This document shows positions 37,596 to 52,743 of a stretch of DNA of 64,000 nt, in pieces. Numbering within the stretch: the stretch's first letter is position 1; each line of letters opens with the position of its first letter. A program made the translations under genes and the position numbers. The DNA is taken from positions 5,639,309 to 5,703,308 of the forward strand of contig OY365818.1 of the NCBI GenBank assembly GCA_959347315.1, in the 5' to 3' direction. Origin of the DNA: Bimastos eiseni (lineage: Eukaryota > Annelida > Clitellata > Crassiclitellata > Lumbricidae). The notes under the pieces were generated by a model. It had not been told where the DNA came from. It searched no databases and worked only from the letters and a program-made list of their open reading frames with translations.

Positions 37596-39464
37596 TCATT
37601 TCTTGTCATTGTGTCCAGTCATGGCATTACCAGTCCATTTCCTCAAGGAGCTTTCCATCAACCAGTCGACTGAATGGTCGATTGGTTTGATAATGAAGGG
37701 AATTGCCGCAAGACCGATCGCAGTCACGGTCCACTTGCGCGTGACAGTCGGTAGAGACGACATCTTCTGCAGCAAGAGGTTGCTCGCAAAGCAGATTCGG
37801 TTGATGGTAAAACCAGGAATGGCAACTGATGCCAGTCCCTGCCATATCATCGTGTCGACCACGGCGTAGAGTACCTTAGTCCTTCGAATGCTCTCGTCAG
37901 GCCAGTCCCTCTGAAAAGTTCAATGTTACGGTTAAATTGTCACCACGTCAAAAGGTGTATTTCAAAGGCTACAAGGTGTATTTTCGATTGATAAAAGGTG
38001 TACTTTGAGTTGTTAAAAGGTTATTTTGGGTTGTTAAAAATGCATTTGGGTTGTTAAAAGGTTTATTTTGGGTTGTTAAAAATGCATTTGGGTTGTTTAA
38101 AGGTGTATTTGGTTTGTTAAAAGCCAAGCCGAGAACCAGAAAACAGTAGCCAAAGAAATAATAGTAACTATGGATACACATCAAATTGATACAAGATATG
38201 CAATTAGCTGAAACAGTACTGGTCAAAAGAATTATCACTAATTATTAATTGGCAACTTCTATACCATCTAAAGTACATGGCATTAACCAATGCTGCAATA
38301 AATCCAGAATAAAGGTTATGCATTTGCCGATTAAACAAGTCACATCTGGTAAGACGCATAGTGTTAGATGCACAAAAACCCTACCGTCAGTTATAGCGGA
38401 AGAAATATTGCACATGGAAAAACTGGAATTCTGTGATGATGATATCTGAACCCAAAATCACATCTTATAACACTCCAAGCATAAAATGCTAGTGTGCTAG
38501 TGTAATTTTAGAAACCTGGACCTAATTTCTGGCTCAGACATCTATTGGAAAAATATTACTCTGCAAATTGTTCACCTGAGACATTTCATGGCCTTTGCTT
38601 GCTGCGTCTGCGCAGACATAGGTGCTCGAAACAACATAACTAAATCGAACCCAGTTGACGTGAATGAGGGCACGAAATGACTCGCCAACTTCATTTGCAT
38701 ACCCTAAAATACGAAACAAACTATATGTCCAGATGCATATATATTCAAACTAAGTAACATAAAGCAACTGTGACAAAGTTGTACACTTATTAATTGCTCA
38801 GGATTCTTTTATGATAATAATATTAGTTGAAATCAGCATGGTTATGGCTCCAGCCGATAGTTTTTACTATTGTCATCCATTGCCAGTATAACAATAACAA
38901 TTATTATAACGAGGTGGCTATTTAAGGTAAGAGGAATGGGCAAAGGTCCGGATTTGCTAACTCGGCTTCAAATCTCACGACGTTCTCGCATCAAACCAGC
39001 TTCTACTCAAGCATGATATTTTAATCGATCCCGCTTCCACTGAGCATATTATTTTCATCAATCCAGCTTCCATTTACGCATAATTATTTTCATCAATCCA
39101 GTTTCTACCTACACGGTCTTCTTTAGGCATCACCAGCTAAAGTTTTGTGAGATTTTGAGCGAGTTAGTAAATACGGACCCGAACCGCATTTTACTGCATC
39201 ACCCTACTCCAGCCTTGCATTTTCCACTCGTCTCGCATGCTGCTGGATTGTTGCTTTCTGGTGAAATTTATAGTGTGTGCCAGTCAAGGCCATATCCACG
39301 GACTGTCTTTAACCGTTTAAATCACGTCATTAAAAAACACTAAATCTATTACAACAGGGTTCTTGACAAGTTTCCATTGATTTCATTAAAAAGCTATGGT
39401 TTATACCTAAATAGCGAACAGGTGTATCTCTAAAGATATCGACCTTCTTATCATCAGACGACAT
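37596..39464 (-). CDS. MTFP1: MTFP1, mitochondrial fission process protein 1 (MTP18), 3 exons, 166 aa
   Basis: Inner mitochondrial membrane protein needed for normal mitochondrial division. Exons on the minus strand: 39464-39407 (starts MSSDDKK), 38703-38576 and 37910-37596. Junctions: TTAG/GTATAA, acceptor TTTTAG, CTCAG/GTGAAC and acceptor TTTTCAG. Phases agree and total 166 aa, the same length as the human protein. Family landmarks: FRDTPVRYLGYANEVGESFR, SSTYVCADA, DTMIWQGLASVAIPGFTINR, VRKWTVTAIGL-like TRKWTVTAIGL and IKPIDHSVDWLMESSLRKW. Hydrophobic segments lie about residues 30-50, 80-100 and 120-140. There are no lesions. It is divergent from RWDD4, with start codons 965 bases apart, and convergent with RABEP. 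Confidence 0.97.
37995..38125. repeat. GGTTGTTAAAA minisatellite in MTFP1 intron 2
   Basis: Units of GGTTGTTAAAAGGTTTATTT and GGTTGTTAAAAATGCATTT alternate, about 20-40 bp each. They lie 85-215 bases upstream (gene sense) of the exon 3 acceptor. Confidence 0.85.
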
Positions 39465-40429
39465 GTTGACACCAGATCCTCACACCCGCAATAGCAGCGT
39501 AATATTTTTTGTTGATTTACTTACTTGTTTTGATAACAAGGTAAGAACGGCATAATTTTAGGTAGCGTGACATACATGTCGTCAGATGCTGTTTGAGTAG
39601 CTTTTGTTTCCATTTCTTCTTGTTTTGTTGCTGTTGGTGACAGATCTGTGGATCTAAACATTAATGGTCTGTCATCACATTTAGGAGTGAATATTTATTA
39701 TTGTTACTCGTTTTGATTGCCTGATTATATTACGAACCTGCGTTGGTGTGTGATCATAGGGGCGATAATTGATGAATTGTGTTTTAAAGGCGATTCTTAC
39801 GCAAAACTAGGCATTTGTCTTCCTATTACTTCAAATAACGTATTTGTTGTAATCGCAGCTTATTCAGAAACAGTCAAATAAAGCCAAATTCTTTACATAA
39901 AGAATTTGCTATGTTAGAATTTGGCACAAACATGTATACCACTGTGCTTTCAGACTTTGTCATTTTCTGCGTTTTCGGGGATTCGGGTTTCGATGACTCG
40001 GGTTGATCCCGTTTCAGGTACATGCTATTTCAGCTTGTTTGGGAGGTAATCCTTGAGTAATGGCTGCTTATTGCAAATAATATGGGTACTCCAGACCACG
40101 AAGGAAACTAAGGCATTGCAACGTACTGGAGGGACTATCTTGCAATCTGGGGTGTCCACATTGTTTACTAGTTGCAAACAATAATGTTATGATCAGGGGC
40201 TACTTTTTAAAAGACCTGTAGGCTTGATTGGAAAATCTAACATAATAGTGAAAGAAGAATTGAAGGCAGGCTGTGGTGGGTAAGTTAATCAGAACAACGT
40301 GGAACACTACAGTTTTTTATTTGCTGATAGGTCTTGTCCTAAATACTTTTGGCAATATTTTGCTTTGTAGGAAAAACGTTGCTAATTACAGTTGTCGGCT
40401 GATACTTTCTGGGGTTCTCAAACAAAACA
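39465..40429. promoter_or_regulatory. Shared divergent promoter region, MTFP1 / RWDD4
   Basis: 965 bases between two start codons facing away from each other. It must hold both 5' UTRs and promoters unless RWDD4 has a further upstream exon. No TATA box or CpG-rich core stands out. A GTAAGT at 40272 could be a 5' UTR donor. Confidence 0.5.
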
Positions 40430-43626
<3,197 letters not shown>

Positions 43627-43877
43627 GGGGAAATTGATCGTCATTGTGCTTATACGCTCGAGCTGACCGTTAGATAATTATTACTGAATGCAATTTTATT
43701 TTCAATCCTAACGTGCTAAGCGCTCTGCACTTTTAATCGCTCTACTCAGTTTCTAAGCTGCTGTTCAACGGATTGGCAACGTTTGCAGTGGGAAGCTATT
43801 ATGTGAGCTATGTAAGCAAGTGTGGCTGCTGTTAGTTTTTGTGCAAAAGTGTTTCATGGTGGTTGTCTGGTCCTCAA

Positions 43878-43883
43878 AATAAA
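43878..43883 (+). terminator. Polyadenylation signal AATAAA of RWDD4
   Basis: Canonical AATAAA 252 bases after the RWDD4 stop, followed by T-rich sequence. Confidence 0.6.
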
Positions 43884-45146
43884 CGATTTTATTTATCGAT
43901 GAGATCAGTTTTACAGTTTATAGAATAAACTCACAAAGTGTCAACTTTTGCTGTTGAAACAACAGACTTCAAATCTGGTTTCTCTGGTTATTGGTTCTGT
44001 CTCCCTCATAATAACACTAATATTTATTTAATTCCAAACTGACAAATCGCTGTATGATCGCAAGCACAGTATGAAGAAATGATGGCTAGTTATTACAGGA
44101 GCCGTGCAAGGCGCCCATTACGTTATGCATCTCATTTGAACAGATACCGTCTAGACTAGCGAAAGAAGGGCTAGTTAACCTTCCGGAGGATACGGGTCTA
44201 GAACTCGGCTGTGCCTCCCCTCCCCCCAGTGTGTTCACCATTACTCTAGGGTCCCCATGGTGTCTAACTTCTGCACAATATTCAGTTTAGTTGGATCAAG
44301 TCTTGCATTTCATGAATGAGTAGGAACCATCGACCCAGTAACTAATTCATTTAATTGAAAACATGGTGGTACATATTTTGTTGTTGTAAGCGTATTTCTA
44401 TGACGACCGCTTGTTCCTTGACCTTGTAAAATTTTCAATGCATTGATCGGGTCTATCTGACCCCCCCGCCAACCTGCCCGTTTGAATGTGTGACTAGCCA
44501 TTTAAGTATGAACCGTTATATCCATTGTAGGTTCTGTAATATAAGCCATCTTAAGATATGTCCATAAAATAAATTTCCGGCACTGCGGACTCAAGCCGAA
44601 TATGCTGCCGTTACTGATCATTGGGGGTTCCTGTCCGAAGACTCAATAAAGAAGGAGGATGACGTCAACGGCCGTTGAACACCGGAAGCTGCTATACGCG
44701 GTTGCTGCCACCTCGCGAATCTATTGTGAATCTCATTGCGGGGACCGTTGTGCCACCAGCTTACCATCTGACATTGGAGCTGTATCGAATCAAGTCTGCA
44801 ACGACTTGGTCAGTTTCAGGACCAGGCCCGGTGTTTGTTTTAGGGGACAGCCTGGTTCGTAATCTAATCGCGATCTTCATATTTCTAAAGCACAAGTTTA
44901 CTCTAGAGCTTAGCGCAATAATTTTCAGCAGCTTATTCATGCTTATTGTGTGCAATTTGCGATAATGATATAAAGACTAATAATTACACGTCATTATACA
45001 TTATCGTCATTGATAATAATGATACGTCATTATATCATCGCACAAGCTTGGTGCTGCGATGGTTGATTGTGCTGTAAACCTATGGTATCATGGTACGTTA
45101 TGCTATTTCAATTTCATTGACTACTATATGACTGTAATGCCTAACG
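43884..45146. other. Intergenic, no gene recognised
   Basis: Contains a short relative of the 57.2-kb TACGTCA array at 44985-45040. A GC-richer stretch at 44570-44860 could be a worn transposon, but no domain was identified. Confidence 0.4.
44985..45040. repeat. Short copy of the TACGTCA repeat unit
   Basis: CACGTCATTATACATTATCG, TCATTGATAATAATGATACG and TCATTATA match the 36-bp units at 57226-57435. Confidence 0.8.
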
Positions 45147-45475
45147 CAGCGTTCTCAAAGTTTGTTGGCGTGGAACCCTTTTGATCTAAATTTTATTGGC
45201 GGAACCCTGTCCAAAACTAAACATAGGCCCTATTCTATTGTAGGTAAGGGCCTACTACAAACGCTTGAGAATGCAGACAATAATATATAGGTTTAAGCCT
45301 AGATTAGATTAATAATAACACAGAAAATCGATTACACCGATATAGGCCTATGAACTCTCTTTCAACAGTTGTTAAGCAAAAAGCCTCCATGTGTTTACAC
45401 TAAACCGTTCAGCGGAATCCTTGTATTCGCCTCAGGAAACCTAACATTTCGCGAAACACAGTTTGGGAAATGCTG
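45147..45475. mobile_element. hAT-like MITE with near-perfect 8-bp target duplication
   Basis: 329 bp. The left end is CAGCGTTCTCAAAGTTTG; the inverse of the right end is CAGCATTTCCCAAACTGTG. Flanks are GCCTAACG (45139-45146) and GCCGAACG (45476-45483), 7 of 8 identical. The left part (GGCGTGGAACCC) is typical of animal hAT elements. Confidence 0.85.
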
Positions 45476-46261
45476 GCCGAACGCATATGTCATGCCTTTC
45501 GATGTAGCCTACATAGCGGCCTACTGACAATGACTGAATGAACTACTGAACGAATGAATGGTTGCAAGATTATCGCCTAATGTCGTATTTTCTATTATTT
45601 TATCAAACGATCCGCAAGTAGTCAAATACGCAATCATGATACCATCATACCAGGGTCGCGAAGAATGTGTTAACGAAAGTTGCTTTCATGCGTGAAGAGG
45701 AGTATAAATGATAGATGAAGGACTATCATCGCACGAGAGTTGGAAGAGTTGCAAGCAATGTATCGGAAAAGGATTTGAAATACAGGTTATAGACTGGAGC
45801 AATTGCCAAGAAATGCCATGCCAAGAAGACAGCCGCTGAAGAAGGTGGCTGTGATCAATGGTTTGGAATGAGGTCATGCGACGGGTGTGACACGGAGACA
45901 ACGGCAGAAGACTTGCTCCCATCCTATTCCGGTTTTCCAGCTCCTCCCATTCCATTCTGGTTATCCTTTTCCCCATCCAATTTCGGCTATCCATCTACTC
46001 CCATCCAATTCCGGTTCTCCATCTCCCATCCCATTCATGCTTTTCTTCTCCACCCACCCAATTCCGATGCCGAGACATTGACTGGCGTTCAAACGAGTCC
46101 GATACAAACGAAATGGACATTTCAGTCGTTTTGTGGGGGTGGGTGGGTGACCATCGGTGTGGCAGAACGGACTGACCGGGGAGGGGGCGATTATCGTTTC
46201 GGCTGCCTGATTATTCGTTCGCAGATTGGCGCCTAGTTTATGGAGAAATAAAAGAAAGACG

Positions 46262-46473
46262 CCAGAATCCCGATAAGCGAGATGGAAATGACCCGCTGGT
46301 CTTCGGCTGTCGTCAGCCGCGACCGCTCACCTCTCACCCCTCGCTCGACCATCCTTTCATCCCTGCCGACCCTTTGGACTCGGCCGGCAGTGACGATGCA
46401 TCGCCCTAGAGCAAAGCAGGTTACTTCCGACAAGCGGAAAGCCAAGGACGGAAGAGGATTTCCAGACGAATAA
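46262..46473 (+). other. Unassigned GC-rich segment with a small open frame
   Basis: Higher GC than the surroundings. The plus frame from ATG 46282 runs 63 codons (basic, Ser/Pro/Thr-rich) to a stop at 46471-46473, and the opposite strand is open too. No domain is recognised and splice context is unclear. Could be a terminal exon or chance. Confidence 0.2.
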
Positions 46474-46789
46474 AAGTGGGTTAAACTCGTTGGTCGAAGG
46501 ACGTTTGCTCGGATTATAATGATTGCGTATTATTACCTCGTTCTGGTTATGTCCTTATTAAGACGAAGAACTGCAGTTACGTCTAAGACTCTAAAACTGA
46601 TCAAGCATTTCAAATTTTCAATTAAGCTGTTGCTTGCATTGAAATCATTTCCACTATTGTTTACATTGGAAGTGATGAAATACAAAGAATGTGGAAAGGG
46701 TTTGAGCGGTCGTCATCATCGTCATCCTCGTCATGATCATTATCATCATAAACATCATTATATTTAGACCCCTGTTATTAAAGGCCAGC

Positions 46790-46870
46790 TGGAGATAGAG
46801 GCTGGTGATCAAAAGATTTATGGAACTCCACCCGAAGAGGAAGGGGAGGCTGTTCCATGTCGTTGTTACA
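46790..46870. repeat. Scrap of dispersed repeat (GAGGCTGTTCC)
   Basis: GAAGAGGAAGGGGAGGCTGT matches the body of the repeat at 29930-30150. Confidence 0.5.
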
Positions 46871-47052
46871 CGTAGCAATGGATCAAGTACCGTCAAAGCT
46901 TAGCTTACTATAGGCTAACTGGTACATCCTACATCTTAAAGTACATCTCACCGCCCGCAAAAGCCACGCCCGGCAGTCTTCAGAGCCAAAAGACCGTGCT
47001 GACCATCTGACCAGGTGCGCCTTCGCGAACTTGGCATTTGTATGTTTGATAA

Positions 47053-47292
47053 CAGTAAACAATACAATAACAATAAAAACAATACAATGACTATACAATA
47101 GCAATACAATAACAATACAATAACAATACAATAACAATACAATAACAATACAATAACAATACAATAACAATACAATAACAATACAATAACAATACAATAA
47201 CAATACAATAACAATACAATAACAGTTCAAACAATACAATAACAATACAATAACAATACAATAACAATACAATAACAATACAAACAATACAA
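47053..47292. repeat. 11-bp satellite, ACAATACAATA
   Basis: About 20 units of ACAATACAATA with few changes. It opens long Leu/Tyr/Cys-rich frames on the minus strand that are not genes. Confidence 0.97.
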
Positions 47293-47591
47293 TGACACAG
47301 TAAGTCAGTAACACAATCAACTGAAATCCAATCCAGAAAGCCCCGGATGTGTGCATGCATCCAATCCACGTTGATGACTAACCATGATAATCAGGTCTTC
47401 AGCTGCTGCAAAGAAGAGAGTCTACAGTCAGCATGGGACACGTGATCATAACGGTGGAAACCGTTTAATCAAAACTCTTATCTCGCCTTAGTTAGCGGTC
47501 TTGCCCTTCGATCAGCTCTGGTCGCTCTGTGTCGGGCTGCGCATAAAATCTGAACGTTGATGGCAGAACGCAAACTGATGTACGTCTGTTC

Positions 47592-47594
<3 letters not shown>

Positions 47595-47634
<40 letters not shown>

Positions 47635-47635
47635 T
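47595..47635. repeat. (TG)n microsatellite
   Basis: About 18 TG units. Confidence 0.95.
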
Positions 47636-47929
47636 GTGCGTGTGTTTCCGTGCGCGTGTGTATTTTTCGTTGAACTAATTCTTCTGCGCATATTACCCGT
47701 TTAAGGTCTCCCGACACCCATCCCTGTTATGTTATAGTTTCGCGTTTTTGCCATCCGCCGTGCCTGTGTCTATATATACAATCGTAACCCTTCCGTCCCT
47801 GTCTGCTGATTCTACTTCTGCGTATCGGTGTTGTCTTCGTCTTTTCCCAGTCGTCTGCTGTGTTTGTCTGCCTGTCCACTGGCGTAATCTGTCGTAAGTC
47901 ATGCCCATCCTCTACTTTTAGCAGGATCA

Positions 47930-48110
47930 CTCTCTGTCTATACATCGTTTGTCTCTGTCTATACATCGTTTGTCTCTGTCTATACATCGTTTGTCTCTGT
48001 CTATACATCGTTTGTCTCTGTCTATACATCGTTTGTCTCTGTCTATACATCGTTTGTCTCTGTCTATACATCGTTTGTCTCTGTCTATACATCGTTTGTC
48101 TCTGTGTGTC
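47930..48110. repeat. 21-bp minisatellite, near-perfect
   Basis: About 8.5 units. Each unit is TCTCTGTCTATACATCG plus TTTG. Since 21 is divisible by three, both strands stay open. No spacers, so not a CRISPR-like array. Confidence 0.97.
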
Positions 48111-48245
48111 GATTCCTGTCTGTGTGCAGGCTAGTGACCTGAGGCACAATCAAGACGAAGTAAGACCCTCCCAGACTCTCCCTTCCCTTCCCTTCCCTCC
48201 CAACATATCTCCCTTCCCTCCCATTGCCGTTTTCTGCCCTTTCGC

Positions 48246-48352
48246 CACTGTTCGCGCTCTGACAGTGCCAGTCCCAAGTCTGGATGAACGAGGAGGGCGA
48301 CGTTAGTGATCTTTGTTATCACACTGCATGTGTTAAACTGAAACTACTCCTT
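48246..48352 (+). repeat. Core repeat (GTGCCAG family), copy 4
   Basis: GACAGTGCCAGTCCCAAGTC then GTTATCACACTGC and GTTAAACTGAAACTAC. Confidence 0.7.
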
Positions 48353-48359
48353 CATTTCC

Positions 48360-49315
48360 TCTTTCACATCCTTTCCTCTCTCCATATTTGTTCCTTCCCG
48401 TCTCATCCTCATCAAACGCCTTGTCTTCCACTTCGAAAACCACACCAGCACCTTTCCTTTAAGTGCCATGGTGACCGCAGGGTCCGGGTTTAAGTTTATT
48501 ATATCGTAGATGCGAATTGTAGAGCATTATAAATTCAACACAGGCAGCAAACAGAATTATTTTGTCGTAGGCCTACCTTCGTAGCTTTGGAATGATCTAT
48601 TATTACAGGCCTTCTGCAAATAATTATGATTATATCTGAAGCCAACAACAAATTCAACAACTCAACATGTTAAATTTAAAACTAATCACAATTTGGTTTT
48701 CAATTTAAAACGTGTCAAGAATAGTGAAAGCCAAGAATCCGCTCTATTTAAATGGCGCTTTATAAATTCTCCAAATAAATAAATTAATGAATATTATATT
48801 GGTTGCGTGTCCGTTCTTAAAAATAAACTGTTTTTGTACATTAGTAAATAAATTAATCTTTTGGACGGCACAACTAGGCCTATAGCGTATTGTCAAAAGC
48901 ATTTAATTTAACTTCTCTGTGTAAACCGCATATATACTCTTTTTTCATCGATGAAAATACAAGACACGTTGCTACAGTCAATTTAACTTGTAGATAGTTT
49001 TCTACAAATATAATTGAAATCTATGTCAATCAGGTAATATTGTTATTGCTTGTCACTTCAGATTTTACCAAATAAAACTATGTCATCATGAAAGGAAGCA
49101 AGTGGTACTTAAAGTTCATTTCTTGTTTCTATTATGAAACAATTGATCTTTTGTTAATATACATGCCAGAGGGGGGGCTCCGAAACTTTTTAATGGGATA
49201 CATTATTTAATGTAACCAGAGATTAATAATACAACGCCCAATTGGATAGCCTAATTATAAATCTGTAATTGTGTATGACGGCTTAACGAAGAAAATTTGT
49301 TTTGTTCTATAATAG
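48360..49315. other. No feature seen
   Basis: AT-rich, with two TAGGCCTA-type palindromes (48570 and 48873). No exon-like segment recognised. Confidence 0.4.
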
Positions 49316-49319
49316 CAAA

Positions 49320-49389
49320 AGTAGTAGTAGTAGTAATAATAATGATGATGATGATGATGATAATAATAATAATAATAATAATAATAATT

Positions 49390-49433
<44 letters not shown>

Positions 49434-49490
49434 CATTATGAATAATATAAATACTAATACTAATACTAATAATAATGATAATAATAATAT
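49320..49490. repeat. (TAA)n / (ATG)n microsatellite
   Basis: A long run of AAT and GAT triplets. Confidence 0.97.
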
Positions 49491-49558
49491 GGCAATAACA
49501 ATAATGGCAGTAATTATGCACACTATATTGTATATAAATAGACTCTAGTCTGCTAGGC

Positions 49559-52460
49559 CTATTTATAGGCGACAAAATATCCGACGATCGTTAGGATTGC
49601 AAACGCAAGGAGAAAGCAAGCAACGATGACAATGAAGATATTAACAAAGACAACGTCCGCCTCTGAAGCAGTGAAGTAGTAGTTGATGGCATCCTGTTGG
49701 CTGCGGATGCTGGACTGCGTCTGAGGAGGGATGAGACCGTCGTCACGGAACGGCTCCTCTAAGCCCCGTTGTTCCGGTTCAGTGAGCAGCCTCGTCTCGG
49801 ATGATAGACCGATTCGGGCGCTTGGACATGTCCAGTCCTCGATCAGTCTAGAACCGGTTCGATTGGCTAGACGAACGAAAGTATTTCACACATCGGTGAC
49901 CGATCGATGCCCGAATGGAGGCGCTATATAAATTCTCTGAAGGGCCAGATGAATGGATGGATGCTGCAACGACTTCAGAATTGAGAAGATTGGATGAAGG
50001 AATAAATGAATGAGTGAGTGAATGAATGAGTGAACGAATCGGAAGTGACTGGAGTCGATTGGAACTGGTGCTAATGAAAGAAGGAGGGAAGGAAGGAACG
50101 AGATTAACGCCTAATGAATTGATAAATGTATTCGATTGTACGTATGCTTGTTTGTATGTATGTATGTATGTATGTATGTATAGGCCTATTCCATGTGTAT
50201 CATGACGGTATAGTGGCCGATCGGTTAGAGCCGTCAGCCCGTAACGTTTAGTGTGCGCTCAGCGAGCGGGTTCAACCCTCGTTCGGGGAGTCACTGTCTA
50301 GTGACCTTGAGAAAGTCCTTCACGCACAATTACTATGCGGTACAACTGCAATTGCGCCGTCGAGGCGTGTACACTTCTGAGCAAAAAATGTTGGAAGAAG
50401 GGCGGTATCAAAGCTCGGAAATAAAAAAATAATAAATTGGGGCATAACCGGAAATCGCCTCGGACATTCGTCCCAGCGGAATATCTCGTTTTTGGACACT
50501 ATTCGGAAGTATTCACCTCGGCAAATATTACACATACAAATAGTTAAAAATAAACAAATTTTAATCTAATAATTTTTATAAACATTTAATAATCTTAAAC
50601 CAATAATTAATATTTTTAAGCCTTATATTAGTTGTTATTATAGGCGCAAACAATTTTTAAAATAATTTTTTTCATTACGCGAAACGGCGAAAGTAACGAA
50701 AGTCAAAAATTTAAAGTTTCGCCTCTGGATGCACGGTACTCGCCATGCCAGAGTCGCCACTACTAATCGTTTCGTACCTGGATACTACAAATAGAGCATC
50801 CAAATGTTTGGATTCGGTACTAGATGAAAATCAGGGGCGTCAATCCCTCTGAGTGATGCAGGCAAACATCAAAGCGTCAATAAGGCAAAACCTCTCCCCC
50901 TAGGACTCAAAAAACATCCCCCTTACATGAAATTGGAGGCAATTGCCTCCGGACTTGCCCCATCTGGACGTCCCTGGTGAAAATTATCTACTCGGTTATG
51001 CCCTAATATGCATGTACGTATGTATGTGTTTATGCATGTATGTGTCCGTGTGTGTGTGTGTGCGCGTGTGTGTATGCGTGTGTTGGACATGCGTAAGATT
51101 GATGGGATGACGAGAGTAGGCTACAAAATGAATAGATTACAATTGGAACGAGATTAGTCATCATGTCAAACGGACTGAACTCTCAACCTCAAATGCTCTC
51201 AACTCGTTCACTGAATGAATGAATGAATGAATGGAAGATTGAATGAATGGATGAATGAATGAATGAATGTAAGATTGAATGAATGGATGAATGAATGAAT
51301 GAATGAACGAACGAATGAATGGATGGATGGATGAATGAATGAATGAGTGAATGGATGAATGAATAGATTGATGGATAGATGGACGGATGGATAGATGGAT
51401 AGATGGATGGATGGATGGATGGATGGATAGATGGATGGATGCATGGATGCATGGATGCATGGATGCATGGATGGATGAATGGATGGATGGATGGATGGAT
51501 GAATAGCTCGCAGTCTCGCAAAAACACACTGCTGACCTCGGACGTCCCTCCGATTCACAAGTGCAGAAGACTAGGCTATATACACATGTAAGTAGTTTGT
51601 TGAAACACAGCTGTAAATCCAAGCGCTTTATTGTATTGCATTGTTTTTAAAGCCAAACTCAACTGTTTGTATGGCCACTCAACCACGAAATAATAATAGT
51701 AATAATAATAATAACGACAATTTATATGGCGCCATGCCGCTTAGTACAAGGGCGCCTCACAAACCCTATGGGTGTACTGTACTGGGTATATCATGTGTGT
51801 GTATGTATATAACCATAACCATATTGTTTATTGTATATGGGTGTATTTAATATATTGTATATATATATATATTATATAGTTGAGTCTGGTTTATTAGAGA
51901 GTGCAACGGAAGACGAAAATTCTTACTATAATTATTGAACCAACCTAGAATAGCGCTAAATGAATACTGTCGACAGGCTTCCTGACCGCCGGAGGGCGCT
52001 GCTCTGTCGAATCGAAGAGTCCTTCCTACGCTGACAGCGGACGGTCGGACCGCGGTAGCGGTCAGGTAGGCTTGGTTTCTGAAGGCACAGGGTACGGCCG
52101 TCCAACCGATGGGGTTCGAGTCCGGGAAATACAGCCCGAGGACGTCTCCGCGTCTGATCCTAAGGTACTGGCGTGGCTCGAGGGTTATCTCGACGTAACG
52201 AAGCTCTGTGGGTCTGAGGAAGGTCTGCCCAACGAGGGTGAGGTTCTGCTGATCAGTGGTGGGTCGACGGGGGGTCGTGGGTCGCCAGACCTGGAGGAAG
52301 ACGGCGTGACGAACGGAGATGATCTGGACGAACAGCTGCCACCCGATCACTGTGCAGTCCTCGAGGGAACCGCTCGTCGGGGAAGGGATAAGGACGACGT
52401 TGCGTAGCGAGTCGTCCTTTTCCGGACGCATGACGGCGTCGTACCCGAACAGTCGGGAAT
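49559..52460 (-). CDS. Unidentified type I membrane protein, 3' exons (beta-rich ectodomain, terminal TM)
   Basis: Not recognised by name. Exon 52460-51945 (acceptor CCGAAG, donor CTAG/GTTGGT) encodes about 171 residues rich in beta-strand-like patterns: [58 protein letters not shown], with three Cys. The pattern recalls unnamed ectodomain repeats of marine invertebrate surface proteins (from memory, weak). Exon 49866-49559 (phase-compatible acceptor CGTCTAG) gives a polar stalk, [16 protein letters not shown], then a membrane segment [20 protein letters not shown] and the stop after VGYFVAYK. So the protein would be anchored at its C terminus with a tail of only a few residues. The acceptor of the last exon is uncertain, exons between the two may be missing, and the 5' end is not found. 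Confidence 0.6.
50205..50430 (+). mobile_element. tRNA-derived SINE, family A, copy 2
   Basis: Head with TGGCCGATCGGTTAGAGC and B box GGTTCAACCC. Body with GACCTTGAGAAAGTCCTTCA and CAATTGCGCCGTCGAGGCG. A-rich tail. It abuts the MITE at 50438. Confidence 0.85.
50438..51005. mobile_element. GGCATAACC-family hAT-like MITE, copy 2, with nested insertion
   Basis: Starts TGGGGCATAACCGG and ends CTCGGTTATGCCCTA. Removing the nested element and one duplication leaves 415 bp, the same length as copy 1 at 24556-24970. Confidence 0.85.
50832..50976. mobile_element. hAT-like MITE nested in another MITE
   Basis: 145 bp. Ends are CAGGGGCGTC and the inverse of CAGGGACGTC. Flanks ATGAAAAT (50824-50831) and GTGAAAAT (50977-50984) match at 7 of 8 positions. 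Its body (TTACATGAAATTGGAGGC) resembles 41040-41060. Confidence 0.87.
51210..51510. repeat. (GAAT)n / (GGAT)n compound microsatellite
   Basis: Tetramer arrays, partly as 8- and 12-base units (GGATGCAT). The long Ile/His/Ser frames here are artefacts. Confidence 0.97.
51700..51780 (+). repeat. GGCGCC short dispersed repeat, copy 1
   Basis: AATAACGACAATTTATATGG, CGCCATG and GGGCGCCTCACAAAC. A second copy is at 61220-61300. Confidence 0.65.
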
Positions 52461-52743
52461 CTTCGGAAACAGAGGAAGATATTTCTTATATATAAAATAA
52501 TAATAACATTCGGGGATTTTTAACAGAAAACTCAAGGGCTTATTTTAGGACACTAGAGATTCTTTTAAATAGAAAAATCAAGGAATTGCAACAGGAAATT
52601 AGGGATTGACAGAGGAAATAAAGAAATTGCATATCATGACATTCGGGAATCTATTCACAGAGAGTATTAAGGAATTGTGTATATGTACATTCTGGTATAA
52701 TTTGGGAACTAAGCGAATGTCTTCGTGCTCTGTGTACTCTTCG

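Noticed and set aside
39576..39590. Alternative RWDD4 first exon reading MSSDA
   Set aside because: The donor GTTTGA is poor, it lies 112 bases from the MTFP1 start, and the exon at 40430 has a better donor and matches the known N terminus.
44570..44860. Possible LTR of a retrotransposon (AATAAAG, GC-rich block)
   Set aside because: No second LTR, no primer-binding site that I could recognise, and no coding remnants nearby.
45868..46236. 122-codon plus-strand frame, Pro/Ser/Phe-rich
   Set aside because: Built on imperfect CATCCCATTC-type repeats; no domain or splice support.
46883..47356. Long minus-strand frames rich in Leu, Tyr, Cys, Ile and Val, looking like membrane proteins
   Set aside because: They are translations of the ACAATACAATA satellite.
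48125..48163. Possible 30-base microexon with GTGTGCAG and GTAAGA ends
   Set aside because: No gene in frame around it, and it directly follows a pyrimidine-rich repeat that mimics an acceptor.
47860..48306. CRISPR-like regular array at 47930-48110
   Set aside because: Head-to-tail 21-bp units without spacers in an animal genome; a simple minisatellite.
51161..51622. Ile/His/Ser repeat proteins on the minus strand
   Set aside because: Translations of the GAAT/GGAT microsatellite.
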